A stretch of DNA of 64,000 nucleotides from Sulfitobacter pontiacus (GCF_040790665.1 NZ_CP160849.1:1575501-1639500), one strand, 5' to 3'; numbered from the stretch's first letter, positions 34,234 through 44,557 are shown. Notes: generated by a model from the letters alone, not told the origin. Numbers and translations are program-made.

Positions 34234-35193
34234 ATGAAAATCCTAGCCGTAGATGACGATCCCACCATTCTTGACCTGTTGCGCGACTGTCTGACGCCGT
34301 CGCTGGGGTTCGATCTGGTCTGTGCAGACTCGGCCGAGGATGGGTTGGCCAAGATCGACGAACATGGGGCGAGCTTTGACTGCTTCTTGCTGGATATCAT
34401 GCTGCCCGGCGTTGACGGGATCACCCTATGTGACGACATCCGCAATATGCAGGCCTATAAAAGTGCGCCGATCATCATGATCACCGGCAGCCGGAAACAT
34501 GACCTGATGGACACCGCCTTCCGCGCCGGGGCGACGGATTTCATCTTCAAGCCCTTGAACGGGATCGAACTGGGCGCGCGTATCAACATGGCGGGCATGC
34601 TCAGCGACAGTCTGCGCCGTGAACGCGAGGCCGCGCATACGCTGGCGGAGCTGTCGGGCCTGATGAAGGTACGGGTCGAGGAAAGTTTTGATCTGAATGT
34701 TGTCGGCGTCGACGATCTGCACGGTTTCGAAAACCACATGCTGCGTCTGCCCGAAGGCTGCTATGCCATGAGCCTTTTTGCGGTCAAGCTCCCGCAGATC
34801 CGCAATATCTTCGAGGCCGCAAGCCCGGCTGAGTTCTGTCGCCAGATGGGCTTGGTCGCGCAGGCCACGGTTGCGGCGCTGGCCCATGAGAAATGCTTTA
34901 TGGGCTATGCGGGCGAGGGGATCATCGTGGGCACCGTGATGGGCCGCCACCGGATCAAGCCCGAAGAGATACAGAAAGACATCGAAGACATCCTGTCCCA
35001 TGATGGCACCGCCGCACGTATCGGTGGGGATTTCAGCGCCGATGTCACGGTCAAGCTGGTGTCGAACCAGCGGCTGTGGTCGGGGCTGTCTGCCTGCAAC
35101 ACGTTGCGCGATTTTCTGGGCCGTGAAACCGTGCCCGACAGTACCAGCACCGACCGCACCGATGGCTATACGGAACTGGCCGACGGGGTGTAA
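34234..35193 (+). CDS. Response regulator with degenerate GGDEF-like output domain
   Basis: A 319-residue protein. Residues 1-120 are a CheY-type receiver: the acidic patch is DDD (7-9), the phospho-acceptor Asp54 is in FLLDIMLPG, Thr84 is in IMITGS and Lys106 in FIFKPLN. Residues about 155-275 look like a cyclase fold whose catalytic signature has decayed: MSLFAVKLPQIRNIF aligns with the substrate strand and FMGYAGEGIIVGTVM takes the place of the RYGGDEF hairpin. Diguanylate cyclase activity is therefore unlikely, and a protein-interaction or GTP-sensing role is more probable. A GTG four codons earlier is the alternative start. No histidine kinase lies nearby. Confidence 0.8.
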   Translation: MKILAVDDDPTILDLLRDCLTPSLGFDLVCADSAEDGLAKIDEHGASFDCFLLDIMLPGVDGITLCDDIRNMQAYKSAPIIMITGSRKHDLMDTAFRAGATDFIFKPLNGIELGARINMAGMLSDSLRREREAAHTLAELSGLMKVRVEESFDLNVVGVDDLHGFENHMLRLPEGCYAMSLFAVKLPQIRNIFEAASPAEFCRQMGLVAQATVAALAHEKCFMGYAGEGIIVGTVMGRHRIKPEEIQKDIEDILSHDGTAARIGGDFSADVTVKLVSNQRLWSGLSACNTLRDFLGRETVPDSTSTDRTDGYTELADGV

Positions 35194-35237
35194 CGGGAAA
35201 ACCGTGCCGCGTCGCTGCGGCGCGTTGACCGACACAT

Positions 35238-35275
35238 AAAAAGGCCCCCGCAGTTTCCTGCGGGGGCCTTTTTTC
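35238..35275. terminator. Bidirectional terminator between response regulator and ettA
   Basis: AAAAAGGCCCCCGCAG pairs with CTGCGGGGGCCTTTTTT around TTTC. It is the strongest hairpin in the window and serves both converging genes. Confidence 0.95.
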
Positions 35276-35293
35276 TTAGAACTTTCGCCTAGA

Positions 35294-36949
35294 TCAGCGC
35301 GAGAATTTCTTGTGCTTCATGCGCTTGGGTTCCATGGCGTCTTCGCCCAGACGACGCTTCTTGTCCTCTTCGTAGTCAGAGAAGCCGCCTTCGAACCATT
35401 CAACATGCGCGTCGCCTTCAAAGGCGAGGATGTGCGTACAAATCCGGTCAAGGAAGAAACGGTCGTGCGAGATGACCACGGCGCAGCCCGCGAAATCGAC
35501 CAGCGCGTCTTCGAGCGCGCGCAGGGTTTCAACGTCCAGATCGTTGGTAGGTTCATCGAGCAGCAGCACGTTGCCGCCTTCTTTCAGCAGACGCGCCATA
35601 TGCACACGGTTGCGTTCACCACCCGACAGCAGGCCGACTTTCTTCTGTTGGTCGCCGCCCTTGAAGTTGAAGGCACCGCAATAGGCGCGGGAGTTCACTT
35701 CGGCATCACCAAGCTTGATGATCTCGGCCCCGCCCGAAATGGCCTGCCAAACGTTGTCATCAGGGTTCAGGTCATCGCGCGACTGGTCAACATAGGACAG
35801 ATCAACGGTATTCCCCAACTCGATCGTGCCGGTATCGGGTTGTTCGTGGCCAGTGATCATCTTGAACAGGGTTGATTTACCCGCGCCGTTGGGGCCGATC
35901 ACGCCGACGATCCCGCCCGGCGGCAGAGAGAAGTCCAGCTTTTCGATCAACAGCTTGTCGCCCATGGCTTTGGACAGGCCCTCGACCTCAAGCACCTTGT
36001 TGCCCAGACGGGGACCGTTGGGGATAACGATCTGGGCGCGCGTCAGGCGTTCGCGCTCTGAGCTGTCGGCCATTTCGTTATAGGACTTGATCCGCGCTTT
36101 GGATTTCGCCTGACGGGCCTTGGCCCCCTGACGCATCCATTCCAATTCGCGCGACAGTGTCTTTTGCTTGGACTTGTCCTCGCGGGCTTCCTGTTCAAGC
36201 CGTTTGGCTTTCTGATCGATCCAGCTGGAATAGTTCCCCTCGTAGGGGATGCCATTGCCGCGGTCGAGCTCAAGGATCCAGCTGGTGATGTTATCCAGGA
36301 AGTACCGGTCGTGGGTGACGATCAGGATCGTGCCCTTATAGTCGATCAGGTGCTGTTGCAGCCAGGCGATGGTTTCCGCGTCCAGGTGGTTGGTCGGTTC
36401 GTCAAGCAGCAGCATTTCGGGCGCTTCAAGCAGCAGCTTGCACAGCGCCACGCGGCGGGCTTCACCACCGGACAGTTTGGTCACATCGGCATCGTCGGGC
36501 GGGCAGCGCAGGGCTTCCATCGAGACGTCGATCTGGCTGTCGAGATCCCAGAGGTTCTCCGCGTCGATCTGATCCTGCAAGGCGGCCATTTCGTCGGCTG
36601 TCTCGTCGGAATAGTTCATCGCCAGTTCGTTGTAGCGGTCCAGAATGTCTTTCTTGGCTTTCACGCCCAGCATGACATTTTCGCGCACGGTCAGGGCGGG
36701 GTCCAGATAGGGTTCCTGTTCCAGGTAGCCGACCTTGGCCCCTTCAGCGACCCATGCTTCGCCCGAATAATCCTTGTCCTTGCCGGCCATGATCTTCATC
36801 AGCGTGGATTTACCCGCGCCGTTGACACCGACCACACCGATTTTCACACCGGGCAGGAAGTTCAGGTTAATGTTGTCGAAACACTTTTTGCCGCCCGGGT
36901 AGGTCTTTGAGACACCGGACATGTGATAGACATATTGATAGGCGGCCAT
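35294..36949 (-). CDS. ettA: Energy-dependent translational throttle protein EttA (ABC-F)
   Basis: A 551-residue ribosome-associated ABC-F ATPase that binds the E site and regulates entry into elongation according to energy status. There are two ATPase domains: Walker A GVNGAGKST with signature LSGGEARRVALCKLL and Walker B MLLLDEPTNHLD, then GPNGAGKST, LSGGERNRVHMARLL and VLLLDEPTNDLD. Between them lies a charged linker (QKAKRLEQEAREDKSKQ). No membrane segments. The start at 36949 begins MAAYQYVYHMSGVSK, as in EttA; the in-frame extension of about 126 codons upstream is not conserved-looking. The basic C-terminus KRMKHKKFSR is typical. Confidence 0.96.
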   Translation of the reverse strand: MAAYQYVYHMSGVSKTYPGGKKCFDNINLNFLPGVKIGVVGVNGAGKSTLMKIMAGKDKDYSGEAWVAEGAKVGYLEQEPYLDPALTVRENVMLGVKAKKDILDRYNELAMNYSDETADEMAALQDQIDAENLWDLDSQIDVSMEALRCPPDDADVTKLSGGEARRVALCKLLLEAPEMLLLDEPTNHLDAETIAWLQQHLIDYKGTILIVTHDRYFLDNITSWILELDRGNGIPYEGNYSSWIDQKAKRLEQEAREDKSKQKTLSRELEWMRQGAKARQAKSKARIKSYNEMADSSERERLTRAQIVIPNGPRLGNKVLEVEGLSKAMGDKLLIEKLDFSLPPGGIVGVIGPNGAGKSTLFKMITGHEQPDTGTIELGNTVDLSYVDQSRDDLNPDDNVWQAISGGAEIIKLGDAEVNSRAYCGAFNFKGGDQQKKVGLLSGGERNRVHMARLLKEGGNVLLLDEPTNDLDVETLRALEDALVDFAGCAVVISHDRFFLDRICTHILAFEGDAHVEWFEGGFSDYEEDKKRRLGEDAMEPKRMKHKKFSR

Positions 36950-37317
36950 TGAGAATCCTCGGATAAGCTGAATACGGTTTGGAACGTGCAATATCGCCAC
37001 AGGCGGGCAAGAGCAAACATTCAATATATAAGGCCTGTGCCGCGGTTTTGAAGCCCGTGTGTTCCCGGGCGATTCACAGGGCGCAGGGGCAAGACGCACA
37101 AAGCGCTGATCGCGCGGGCGGCAAAGGCTGTTTTTCCGATAACTATCCCTTTTTACCGTTTTCGAGCGGTGAACTGGGGACGAATGACCGAATTTTACGC
37201 GAAATTCAGTCGAAAAAAATTTTGGAGCTCGTTTATATTCGCCTAATCCGGGTGCGTTCAGCGCCCCGATACAACGCGGCCGCAAAAAGACCGCGTCATA
37301 CACAAAGGGACAAATAC
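36950..37317. other. Divergent intergenic region, ettA / usp
   Basis: 368 bases with no supported gene. AT-rich blocks around 37190-37245 (for example TTTATATTCGCC) probably hold the usp promoter. An ORF extending usp upstream runs across it but has no domain content. I saw no FNR box or other named operator. Confidence 0.55.
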
Positions 37318-37758
37318 ATGACAGCATCCACTATTGTTGTTGGACTGGACGGGGGGGAAGCCGGGGCGCGCGCTTTGGATTTCGCAACGAAACAGGCCAA
37401 ATTGATTGGCGATTGCGAGCTCAAGCTCGTTTACGTGATTGAATGGTCTCCATTCAGCTTCCAGACCTCGGAAGAGAATGACCAGCGCCACAAGCGGCGC
37501 GAAGAGGAACTGGCACTGGCCCGCGAACGTATCGTCGATCCGGCGGTCAAGAAGGTCAGCGAAGACGGCGTCACCGTTCAGGGCATCGTGAAGCATGGCG
37601 ATGTGGCCGATATTCTGGACGATCTGGCCAAGAAACACGGCGCACAGCAGATCGTGGTAGGCCGTGTCGGTCTGCGCGGCCTGAAAGAGCGTATGTTCGG
37701 CGGCGTAACCGGCCGCTTGGCTGTGGCGTCCCGCGTGCCTCTGACGATCATTCCTTGA
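37318..37758 (+). CDS. Universal stress protein (UspA family)
   Basis: A 146-residue single-domain Usp. [16 protein letters not shown] at the N-terminus is the first strand and loop, and [37 protein letters not shown] at the C-terminus holds the nucleotide-loop region. It reads GRVG-9-G-GRLA where ATP-binding members have G-2-G-9-G(S/T), so ATP binding is plausible. The ATG follows AAAGGGACAAATAC. The symporter gene begins 11 bases after its stop, so the two form an operon. The role of the Usp in this pairing is not known. Confidence 0.93.
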   Translation: MTASTIVVGLDGGEAGARALDFATKQAKLIGDCELKLVYVIEWSPFSFQTSEENDQRHKRREEELALARERIVDPAVKKVSEDGVTVQGIVKHGDVADILDDLAKKHGAQQIVVGRVGLRGLKERMFGGVTGRLAVASRVPLTIIP

Positions 37759-37769
37759 AAGGTCATATC

Positions 37770-39323
37770 ATGAAAAAATTTCTGACAACGGGTGCGGGGG
37801 CTGCTGCTGTCTCTGCCTTGCCCATGGTTGCCGCGGCACAAGAAACCGTCGGCATGGATCAACGCATCAATGATATTTTCGCGGGTTCGACAGGCTGGTT
37901 CGTCAATCTGATCTTCATGTCGCTACCCGGCACCAACTTCCCGTGGATCGTGCTGTGGCTGGTGGTCGCGGCGTCGGTGTTTACGCTGTATTTCGGCTTC
38001 ATTCAGGTCAAAGCGTTCTGGCATGCGATCTCGCTGGTCAAAGGCGATTATTCCGATCCCGATGACGCGGGCGAGGTGAGCCACTTTCAGGCGCTTGCAA
38101 CGGCGCTGTCGGGGACTGTCGGTCTGGGCAACATCGCGGGCGTCGCGGTGGCCGTGGGCATCGGCGGTCCGGGGGCGACCTTCTGGATGATCCTGGCCGG
38201 TTTGCTGGGCATGGCCTCCAAGTTCACCGAATGTACGCTGGGTGTGAAATACCGCAATGAATACGCCGATGGCACCGTCTCCGGTGGTCCGATGTACTAT
38301 ATGACAAAGGGCTTCAAGGAGCGCGGCCTGCCTTTGGGCGGGGTGCTGGCGGTGATCTTTTCGATCTTTACCATCGGCGGTGCCTTGGGCGGCGGGAATA
38401 TGTTCCAGGCCAATCAGGCCCATGCGCAGCTGTCCGGTATCATCGGAGACTACCCTGGCTGGATCACGGGCATCGTCTTTGCCGCAGTGGTCTTTGCGGT
38501 CATCGTCGGCGGGATCAAATCCATCGCCAATGTCACCGAGAAAATCGTGCCGCTGATGGGCGTGATCTATGTTGGTGCGGCGCTGATCATCCTGATCGTT
38601 GAATACGACAAGATCGGCTGGGCCTTTGGCCAGATCTTTGAAGGCGCGTTCAGCGGCTTGGGCGTTGCAGGCGGTCTGGTTGGCGCGCTGATCCAGGGCT
38701 TTAAACGGGCGGCGTTCTCGAACGAGGCGGGTGTCGGCTCGGCGGCGATCGCACACTCTGCCGTGCGCACCAAAGAGCCGGTGACCGAAGGCGTCGTATC
38801 CCTGTTGGAGCCCTTCATCGATACCGTTGTCATCTGTACGATGACCGCGCTGGTGATCACCATCTCTGGCGTGCTGGTGATGGACCCCGAAACGGGCCGC
38901 TTTATCCTGAATGACGCAGGCACCGCGATCCAGACCATCGACGGGTCAAGCGGCGTTCAGCTGACATCGGCTGCCTTTGCGACCGGATTCAGCTGGTTCC
39001 CCTATGTGCTGGCGCTGGCGGTGATCCTGTTCGCCTTCTCCACCATGATCAGCTGGTCCTACTACGGGCTGAAGGCGTGGACCTATCTGTTCGGTGAAGG
39101 CAAAACCAAAGAGATCGTGTTCAAGGTGATCTTCTGCCTGTTCATCATCGTGGGGGCGGCGGCCAATCTGGGCGCGGTTATCGACTTCTCTGATGCGATG
39201 ATCTTTGCGATGGCGGTTGTGAACATCACAGCGCTGTACTTCCTGATGCCGATCGTGAAACGCGAGATGAAGAGCTATTTCGCGCGGTTGAAATCCGGCG
39301 AGATCAAGAAGTTCGTCGATTAA
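37770..39323 (+). CDS. Alanine/glycine:cation symporter (AGCS family)
   Basis: A 517-residue Na+-coupled amino-acid transporter with about ten membrane segments. The family signature region is [26 protein letters not shown] (about residues 115-140). Further markers are [13 protein letters not shown] and [18 protein letters not shown]. It carries an N-terminal signal-like segment ([23 protein letters not shown]) before the first transport helix. Glycine or alanine uptake would connect with the glycine-cleavage operon elsewhere in the window, but this is only a suggestion. A terminator follows 46 bases after the stop. Confidence 0.94.
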   Translation: MKKFLTTGAGAAAVSALPMVAAAQETVGMDQRINDIFAGSTGWFVNLIFMSLPGTNFPWIVLWLVVAASVFTLYFGFIQVKAFWHAISLVKGDYSDPDDAGEVSHFQALATALSGTVGLGNIAGVAVAVGIGGPGATFWMILAGLLGMASKFTECTLGVKYRNEYADGTVSGGPMYYMTKGFKERGLPLGGVLAVIFSIFTIGGALGGGNMFQANQAHAQLSGIIGDYPGWITGIVFAAVVFAVIVGGIKSIANVTEKIVPLMGVIYVGAALIILIVEYDKIGWAFGQIFEGAFSGLGVAGGLVGALIQGFKRAAFSNEAGVGSAAIAHSAVRTKEPVTEGVVSLLEPFIDTVVICTMTALVITISGVLVMDPETGRFILNDAGTAIQTIDGSSGVQLTSAAFATGFSWFPYVLALAVILFAFSTMISWSYYGLKAWTYLFGEGKTKEIVFKVIFCLFIIVGAAANLGAVIDFSDAMIFAMAVVNITALYFLMPIVKREMKSYFARLKSGEIKKFVD

Positions 39324-39368
39324 CGCACGGATAACGCGATTGACAAAGGGGCGTTGCTGCCCTTCTTT

Positions 39369-39398
39369 CGGCCCCTGATGTATATCGGGGGCCGTTTT
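39369..39398 (+). terminator. Terminator after the AGCS gene
   Basis: CGGCCCC pairs with GGGGCCG over a twelve-base loop, followed by TTTT. It ends only two bases before the proposed nadD start codon. Confidence 0.7.
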
Positions 39399-39400
39399 CG

Positions 39401-40030
39401 TTGGGTTATCCATTTCCATATGCGCCCCCGGGGCAGGTGATCGGGCTGCTTGGCGGGTCGTTCGATCCGGCGCACGAGGGGCACGCCCATATCACCCGCG
39501 AGGCGATCAAGCGTTTCGGGCTGGATCGGGTGTGGTGGATGGTCAGCCCGGGCAATCCGCTTAAGGCGCATGGGCCGGCCCCGATGGCGTCCCGTTTGAC
39601 CCGCGCGCGCGAGGTGATGCAGCACCCGCGGGTCGAGGTCACCGATATCGAGGCCCATCTTGGCACCCGCTACACCGCGCAAACCCTTGCCGCGCTGCGG
39701 GGCCGCTATCCCGGTGTGCGCTTCGTCTGGCTGATGGGGGCGGATAATCTGGCGCAGTTCCACCTGTGGCAGGATTGGCGGCAGATCATGGAGACAGTGC
39801 CCCTAGGGGTGCTTGCACGGCCCGGCCAGCGCATATCGGCACGGATGAGCCACGCCGCAACGCTTTATGCACCCTACCGGATTTCGGGGCGGCAAAGCCA
39901 GCTCTTGGGGCAGGCACCGGCCCCCGCGTGGTGTTTTGTGAACGTCCCGATGGTCGATGTCAGCTCAAGCGCGATCCGGGCCGCGGGCAAATGGTCAGCG
40001 CAATCTGGCAGAGGCGATACCCGCCCCTAG
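39401..40030 (+). CDS. nadD: Nicotinate-nucleotide adenylyltransferase
   Basis: Adenylylates nicotinate mononucleotide to deamido-NAD, the step before nadE. About 209 residues. The nucleotidyltransferase motif is [14 protein letters not shown] (His-x-x-His), [11 protein letters not shown] follows, and the C-terminal substrate motif is VSSSAIR. The start is uncertain: TTG at 39401 gives a 19-residue lead-in including [11 protein letters not shown], but it abuts a terminator and lacks a clear ribosome site; GTG at 39437 would start directly at the first strand. Its last 36 bases overlap the convergent DMT gene. Confidence 0.9.
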   Translation: MGYPFPYAPPGQVIGLLGGSFDPAHEGHAHITREAIKRFGLDRVWWMVSPGNPLKAHGPAPMASRLTRAREVMQHPRVEVTDIEAHLGTRYTAQTLAALRGRYPGVRFVWLMGADNLAQFHLWQDWRQIMETVPLGVLARPGQRISARMSHAATLYAPYRISGRQSQLLGQAPAPAWCFVNVPMVDVSSSAIRAAGKWSAQSGRGDTRP

Positions 40031-40819
40031 GATCATCGCCATGCCGGCCCATGTCAGCGCGTCGGGCCATGCGCCGAACACCAGCCACCCCAGCCCCACG
40101 GCGGACAGCAGTTGCAGATACACCAGCGGTGCGACCTTGGTCGCAGGGGCCATGCGATAGGCGTATAACATCAGCAGGTTGCCCAGCATCGAACAAAGCG
40201 CGCTTGCGAGGCTTAGCCCCAGGACAGGGCCGGACAGCGGCGGGAAATAGACCAGCCCCAGCGGCAAAAGCAGCAGCCCGCCGATCACCAACTGGCTGAA
40301 GGTCAGCGCAAGGGGCGGGGCCAGATGCGACAGCCAGCGCGACATCGTGAGGAACACGCCATAAAGCGTCCCCGCGATCAGCGCCCAAAGCAGCCCTGCA
40401 CTGGGTTCAAGCCCCGGTCGGACCACGACCAGCACCCCCAGAAACCCCGCCACGATCAACGCGCTGCGTTGAAGCGATATCGCCTCGCGCAGAAAGAGCG
40501 CGGCCAGCACATAGCTGAGCAGCGGACCGATAAAGAAGGCGGCAAAGACATTGGCCACGTCCTCGGTCACCAGTGCTGTCTGGATGCAGGTGATGCTGCC
40601 GCACAGGATGGCGGCACGGACCCAGATGCGCCAGTTGCCGAACAGGGCGCGCGTTTGCGGCGGGGCGAAGGGCACCAGCAGCAGCGCCCCTATGGCAAAC
40701 CGCGACCACGCCACAAAAACGGGGGCCACGCCAAGCTGTGAGGTCAGGATCTTGCCCGCGCTGTCGCCTGCGGGAATCAGTGACATGGCGACAAACATGA
40801 TCAAAATAACGCGTTGCAT
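39995..40819 (-). CDS. DMT-superfamily (EamA) transporter
   Basis: A 274-residue inner-membrane protein with ten hydrophobic segments in two EamA repeats. The first includes [21 protein letters not shown] and [33 protein letters not shown]; the second has [20 protein letters not shown] and [24 protein letters not shown]. The internal duplication and the (F/Y)-x-x-P-x-x-x-x-L pattern before each E-x-(I/L) match drug/metabolite exporters. No substrate can be inferred. The gene converges on nadD with a 36-base overlap and is divergent from dacB. Confidence 0.9.
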   Translation of the reverse strand: MQRVILIMFVAMSLIPAGDSAGKILTSQLGVAPVFVAWSRFAIGALLLVPFAPPQTRALFGNWRIWVRAAILCGSITCIQTALVTEDVANVFAAFFIGPLLSYVLAALFLREAISLQRSALIVAGFLGVLVVVRPGLEPSAGLLWALIAGTLYGVFLTMSRWLSHLAPPLALTFSQLVIGGLLLLPLGLVYFPPLSGPVLGLSLASALCSMLGNLLMLYAYRMAPATKVAPLVYLQLLSAVGLGWLVFGAWPDALTWAGMAMILGAGIASARLR

Positions 40820-40907
40820 GTCTTGTCAGTTAGCATGGGCCCCCGCCCATGAAAATGTGATTTGCAAGCGCTTGTGTCGCTCTGTCCTGTCAGGTTTAAG
40901 TCGCCCC

Positions 40908-42419
40908 ATGAAAACTGTTTTATCCCGTCGTTTGTTTCTGAGTACCGCTGCGGCGGCTGTTGTGGCTCCAGCGGCCTTTGCGGCACCGCCAACTGAATCG
41001 CTGCGCCCCGTCTTGCGCGGGGACGATCTGTTCCGGCAGGCGATCCCCTCGGCGCAAGAGCTGATCGACAAGGCGCGGTTGAACGGGGCTGTGACCTTTA
41101 GTCTGGCGGATGCGGAAACCGGTGCGGTGCTGGAACAGAACGGCCCGCTTGACGGGATGCCCCCGGCGAGCGTGACCAAGGCGATTACCGCGCTTTACGC
41201 GCTGGATACCTTGGGCGCGGCGCATCAGTTTCAGACGCGCATCATGGCGACCGGTGGCATTGTGGACGGCGAAGTGCAGGGCGATCTGATCCTTGTGGGC
41301 GGGGGCGATCCGACGCTGGATACGGACGGGCTGGCCAAAATGGCCGATGACCTCAAGGCGGCGGGCATTATCGGCGTCAAAGGCGGGTTGAAGATTTACG
41401 AACGCAGCCTGCCGGTCTTCCCGTTGATTGATGCGGATCAGCCGGATCATGTGGGCTATAACCCCGCCGTGTCGGGGCTGGCGCTGAACTTTAACCGCGT
41501 CCACTTTGAATGGAAGCGCGAGAACGGCAGCTATTCGGTGCTGATGGACGGGCGGTCGGGGTCTTATCGCCCTGACGTGGCGATGGCCGCGATGGAGATC
41601 AGCGACCGCAGTGCGCCGGTCTTTGCCTATCGTGACGCAGGCACCCGCGATGACTGGAGCGTCGCGAAAAGTGCCTTGGGCAATGGGGGGTCGCGCTGGC
41701 TGCCGGTGCGCAAGCCGGGGCTGTATGCGGGCGATATCTTTAAGACGTTGGCTGGGGCACAGGGCATCCGTCTGCGCGACATGGCGTTGATCACCAGCTT
41801 GCCCGAGGGCGAGGTGCTGGTGACCCGTTCCAGCGCGCCGCTGCGCGATATCCTGCGCGATATGTTGAAGTATTCCAATAACTTGATCGCAGAGATGGCG
41901 GGGCTATCCGCCACGGTTTACCGCACGGGCACGCCCGCGTCACTGCGCGCGTCTGCGGCAGAGATGAACGTGTGGGCCAAGGCCAATCTGGGCATGGATG
42001 CACCCGCGCTGGTGGACCATTCGGGGTTGGGCGAAGACAGCCGCGTGACCGCGCAGGATATGGTGACGGCGCTGGTGCGGGTCTATGGATCGGGTACGTT
42101 GAAACCGTTGCTCAAGTCGATTTCCCTGCGCGATTCCAAGGGGCGGCCCGTGCAGGATCACCCGATCAAAGTCGAGGCGAAGACCGGCACGTTGAACTTT
42201 GTCTCGGCCTTGGCAGGGTATCTGACGGCACCGGACGGGCGGGTGATGGCCTTTGCCGTGTTCACCGCCGATATGCCCCGTCGCGCCACCCTGACCCGCG
42301 CACAACGCGAACGCCCCGAGGGGGGGCGGGCGTGGAACGGGCGCTCCAAACGGTTGCAGCAAGGGCTGATCGAACGCTGGGGGGCGTTCCATGTGGCTGC
42401 GGATTCGGCCTCTCTTTGA
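40908..42419 (+). CDS. dacB: D-alanyl-D-alanine carboxypeptidase/endopeptidase (PBP4 type)
   Basis: A 503-residue periplasmic serine peptidase that trims or cleaves peptidoglycan cross-links. The N-terminus MKTVLSRRLFLSTAAAAVVAPAAFA resembles a Tat signal. The three penicillin-binding motifs are S88-V-T-K91, S323-N-N and K425-T-G, with the large insertion between the first two typical of DacB. The start at 40908 is chosen for the signal; the reading frame extends upstream without one. The protein is probably soluble or loosely envelope-bound. Confidence 0.94.
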   Translation: MKTVLSRRLFLSTAAAAVVAPAAFAAPPTESLRPVLRGDDLFRQAIPSAQELIDKARLNGAVTFSLADAETGAVLEQNGPLDGMPPASVTKAITALYALDTLGAAHQFQTRIMATGGIVDGEVQGDLILVGGGDPTLDTDGLAKMADDLKAAGIIGVKGGLKIYERSLPVFPLIDADQPDHVGYNPAVSGLALNFNRVHFEWKRENGSYSVLMDGRSGSYRPDVAMAAMEISDRSAPVFAYRDAGTRDDWSVAKSALGNGGSRWLPVRKPGLYAGDIFKTLAGAQGIRLRDMALITSLPEGEVLVTRSSAPLRDILRDMLKYSNNLIAEMAGLSATVYRTGTPASLRASAAEMNVWAKANLGMDAPALVDHSGLGEDSRVTAQDMVTALVRVYGSGTLKPLLKSISLRDSKGRPVQDHPIKVEAKTGTLNFVSALAGYLTAPDGRVMAFAVFTADMPRRATLTRAQRERPEGGRAWNGRSKRLQQGLIERWGAFHVAADSASL

Positions 42420-42434
42420 TCGCGGTGACGCGGC

Positions 42435-42857
42435 CTATTTGACGTGACGGGCGCGGGCACCGCGTTCGATGGCGGCGGCGTGCAGGCGGTCGAGGTCAAG
42501 CTCGTAGCGGATTTCTTCCAGCAGACGTAATTCGGCCTCGTCTAACGTGCCGTCGGCCGCGGCCACATCGCAGGCCAGCGCATAGGCCGTTTCGTTCAAC
42601 CGGTCGGGCAGCGCGCCCTTGATCAGGCCGAACAGGGCATCCAGCCCGTCTTCCTGTTCGAACAGGTCGAACACCATCGAGCTGACAGAGCTGATGCGGT
42701 CCACATCATAGCCGGAAAAGACGGGGAGCATGTTTACAGCCGTCTGGATCTTGAGCAATTCGGTGGTGCGGATGTCCTCGTCTGATGCGGAAACCGCGAT
42801 CATCACGGCGACAAGGCAATCCTGCGCGCTGAGGGTGAGGGAGGTGTCGTCATTCAT
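42435..42857 (-). CDS. TerB-domain (tellurite-resistance-like) protein
   Basis: A 140-residue all-helical acidic protein. It has two related helix pairs: LSAQDCLVAVMIAVSASDEDIRTTELLKIQ and ALACDVAAADGTLDEAELRLLEEI, with the metal-like acidic turns SDED and ADGTLDEAE expected of the TerB fold. Start 42857 is preferred over the ATG two codons upstream because GGAA then lies 6 bases ahead. The TerB name is structural; there are no ter genes here and tellurite resistance should not be assumed. It converges on dacB with a 15-base gap. Confidence 0.82.
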   Translation of the reverse strand: MNDDTSLTLSAQDCLVAVMIAVSASDEDIRTTELLKIQTAVNMLPVFSGYDVDRISSVSSMVFDLFEQEDGLDALFGLIKGALPDRLNETAYALACDVAAADGTLDEAELRLLEEIRYELDLDRLHAAAIERGARARHVK

Positions 42858-42976
42858 GCGCATTTCCGTTCGGTCATTCCGTTGATCTGCAGATTATTGA
42901 CGGGCCTACGGGGACGCAATAGGTACGGGCTGCCTGCGCGCATTGGGTGCGGGGTGAAAATGATGGAATTGATGAC

Positions 42977-44557
42977 ATGTCGCAGATGCGTGAAGCAGCC
43001 CTAACCAGTAAAGCGTGGCCGTTCGAGGAAGCACGTCGGGTGTTGAAACGCTATGCAAACAAGGCCCCCGAGAAGGGGTACGTCTTGTTCGAGACCGGCT
43101 ATGGCCCGTCGGGTCTGCCGCATATCGGGACCTTCGGCGAAGTTGCGCGCACGACGATGATCCGCCGCGCATTTGAGCAGATCAGCGACATTCCGACGCG
43201 GCTGGTGTGCTTTTCGGACGATCTGGACGGGATGCGCAAAGTGCCGGGTAACGTGCCCGACCCCGCCGCATTGGAAGAACATCTGCAGCGCCCGCTGACA
43301 TCGGTGCCCGATCCTTTCGGCAAATACGACAGCTTTGGCGCGCATAACAACGCCATGCTGCGGCGTTTTCTGGATACCTTCGGGTTCGAGTACGAGTTTA
43401 TCTCGGCCACGGAATTCTACGGCTCCGGCAAGTTCGACGAGGTGCTTTTGCGCGCTGCTGAAAAATATGACGAGATTATGGAAGTGATGCTCAAGTCGCT
43501 GCGCGAGGAGCGTCGGCAGACCTATTCGATCTTCCTGCCGATCCACCCTGAAACAGGGCGGGTGATGTATGTGCCGATGAAAGCGGTCAACGCCAAGGAA
43601 GGCACGATCACCTTCGACGATGAAGACGGCACCGAAATGACTCTGCCGCTGACCGGCGGCAATGTGAAGTTGCAGTGGAAGCCCGACTTTGGTGCCCGTT
43701 GGGCCGCCCTTGATGTCGACTTTGAGATGTACGGCAAGGATCACAGCACCAACACGCCGATCTATGACAAGATCTGCCGTATTCTGGGCAACCGCCCACC
43801 CGAGCATTTTACCTACGAGCTGTTCTTGGATCAGGACGGGCACAAGATCTCCAAGTCTTCGGGCAATGGTCTGACCATCGACGAATGGCTGACCTATGCC
43901 AGCGCGGAATCGCTGTCGTATTTCATGTACCTCAAGCCCAAGACGGCCAAGCGCATGTATTTCGACGTGATCCCCAAGGCGGTCGACGAATACCACCAGC
44001 AGCTGCGCGCCTATGAAACGCAGGACGACAAGGGCAAGCTGAATAACCCCGTTTGGCATATCCACGGGGGCGATGTGCCCAAGTCGGATATGGTTGTGCC
44101 CTTCTCGATGTTGCTGAACCTCGCGTCGGTCTCCTCGGCCGAGGACAAGTCGCAACTGTGGGGCTTTATCCAGCGGTATGCGCCGGATGCGACGCCCGAA
44201 GGCAACCCCGGTATGGATGCGGCGGCCGAGCATGCGGTGCGCTATTACAATGATTTCGTGAAACCCGCCAAAGTGTTCCGCGCCCCCTCCGAGCTGGAGC
44301 GGGAAGCCCTGGAAGACCTGCGGGACCAGCTGAAGACATGGGACGGCGGGCTGGATGCCGAGGCGTTGCAGACGATGGTTTTCGCCGTCGGGAAAGAGCG
44401 TTTCGACCCGCTGCGCGACTGGTTCACCGCGCTTTACGAAGTGTTGCTGGGCGCCAGCCAAGGTCCGCGTTTCGGCGGGTTCATCGCGCTGTATGGCGTG
44501 GATGAAACGGTCGCGCTGATCGACGATGCGTTGGCAGGCAAGCTGACCACGGCGTGA
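42977..44557 (+). CDS. lysS: Lysine--tRNA ligase, class I
   Basis: A class I LysRS of 526 residues, the archaeal/alphaproteobacterial type unrelated to the common class II enzyme. The HIGH box is [14 protein letters not shown] and the KMSKS box [11 protein letters not shown]. Between them lie the Rossmann fold and [18 protein letters not shown]. The start at 42977 ([19 protein letters not shown]) is typical; a Met three codons later is possible. It replaces rather than supplements class II LysRS in many alphaproteobacteria, which could be tested in the rest of the genome. Confidence 0.96.
   Translation: MSQMREAALTSKAWPFEEARRVLKRYANKAPEKGYVLFETGYGPSGLPHIGTFGEVARTTMIRRAFEQISDIPTRLVCFSDDLDGMRKVPGNVPDPAALEEHLQRPLTSVPDPFGKYDSFGAHNNAMLRRFLDTFGFEYEFISATEFYGSGKFDEVLLRAAEKYDEIMEVMLKSLREERRQTYSIFLPIHPETGRVMYVPMKAVNAKEGTITFDDEDGTEMTLPLTGGNVKLQWKPDFGARWAALDVDFEMYGKDHSTNTPIYDKICRILGNRPPEHFTYELFLDQDGHKISKSSGNGLTIDEWLTYASAESLSYFMYLKPKTAKRMYFDVIPKAVDEYHQQLRAYETQDDKGKLNNPVWHIHGGDVPKSDMVVPFSMLLNLASVSSAEDKSQLWGFIQRYAPDATPEGNPGMDAAAEHAVRYYNDFVKPAKVFRAPSELEREALEDLRDQLKTWDGGLDAEALQTMVFAVGKERFDPLRDWFTALYEVLLGASQGPRFGGFIALYGVDETVALIDDALAGKLTTA

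Noticed and set aside
36950..37317. FNR/FnrL box before the universal stress gene
   Set aside because: No TTGAT-N4-ATCAA-like sequence could be found in the region.
43001..44461. Minus-strand ORF opposite lysS (486 codons)
   Set aside because: Low-complexity shadow of the class I LysRS gene.
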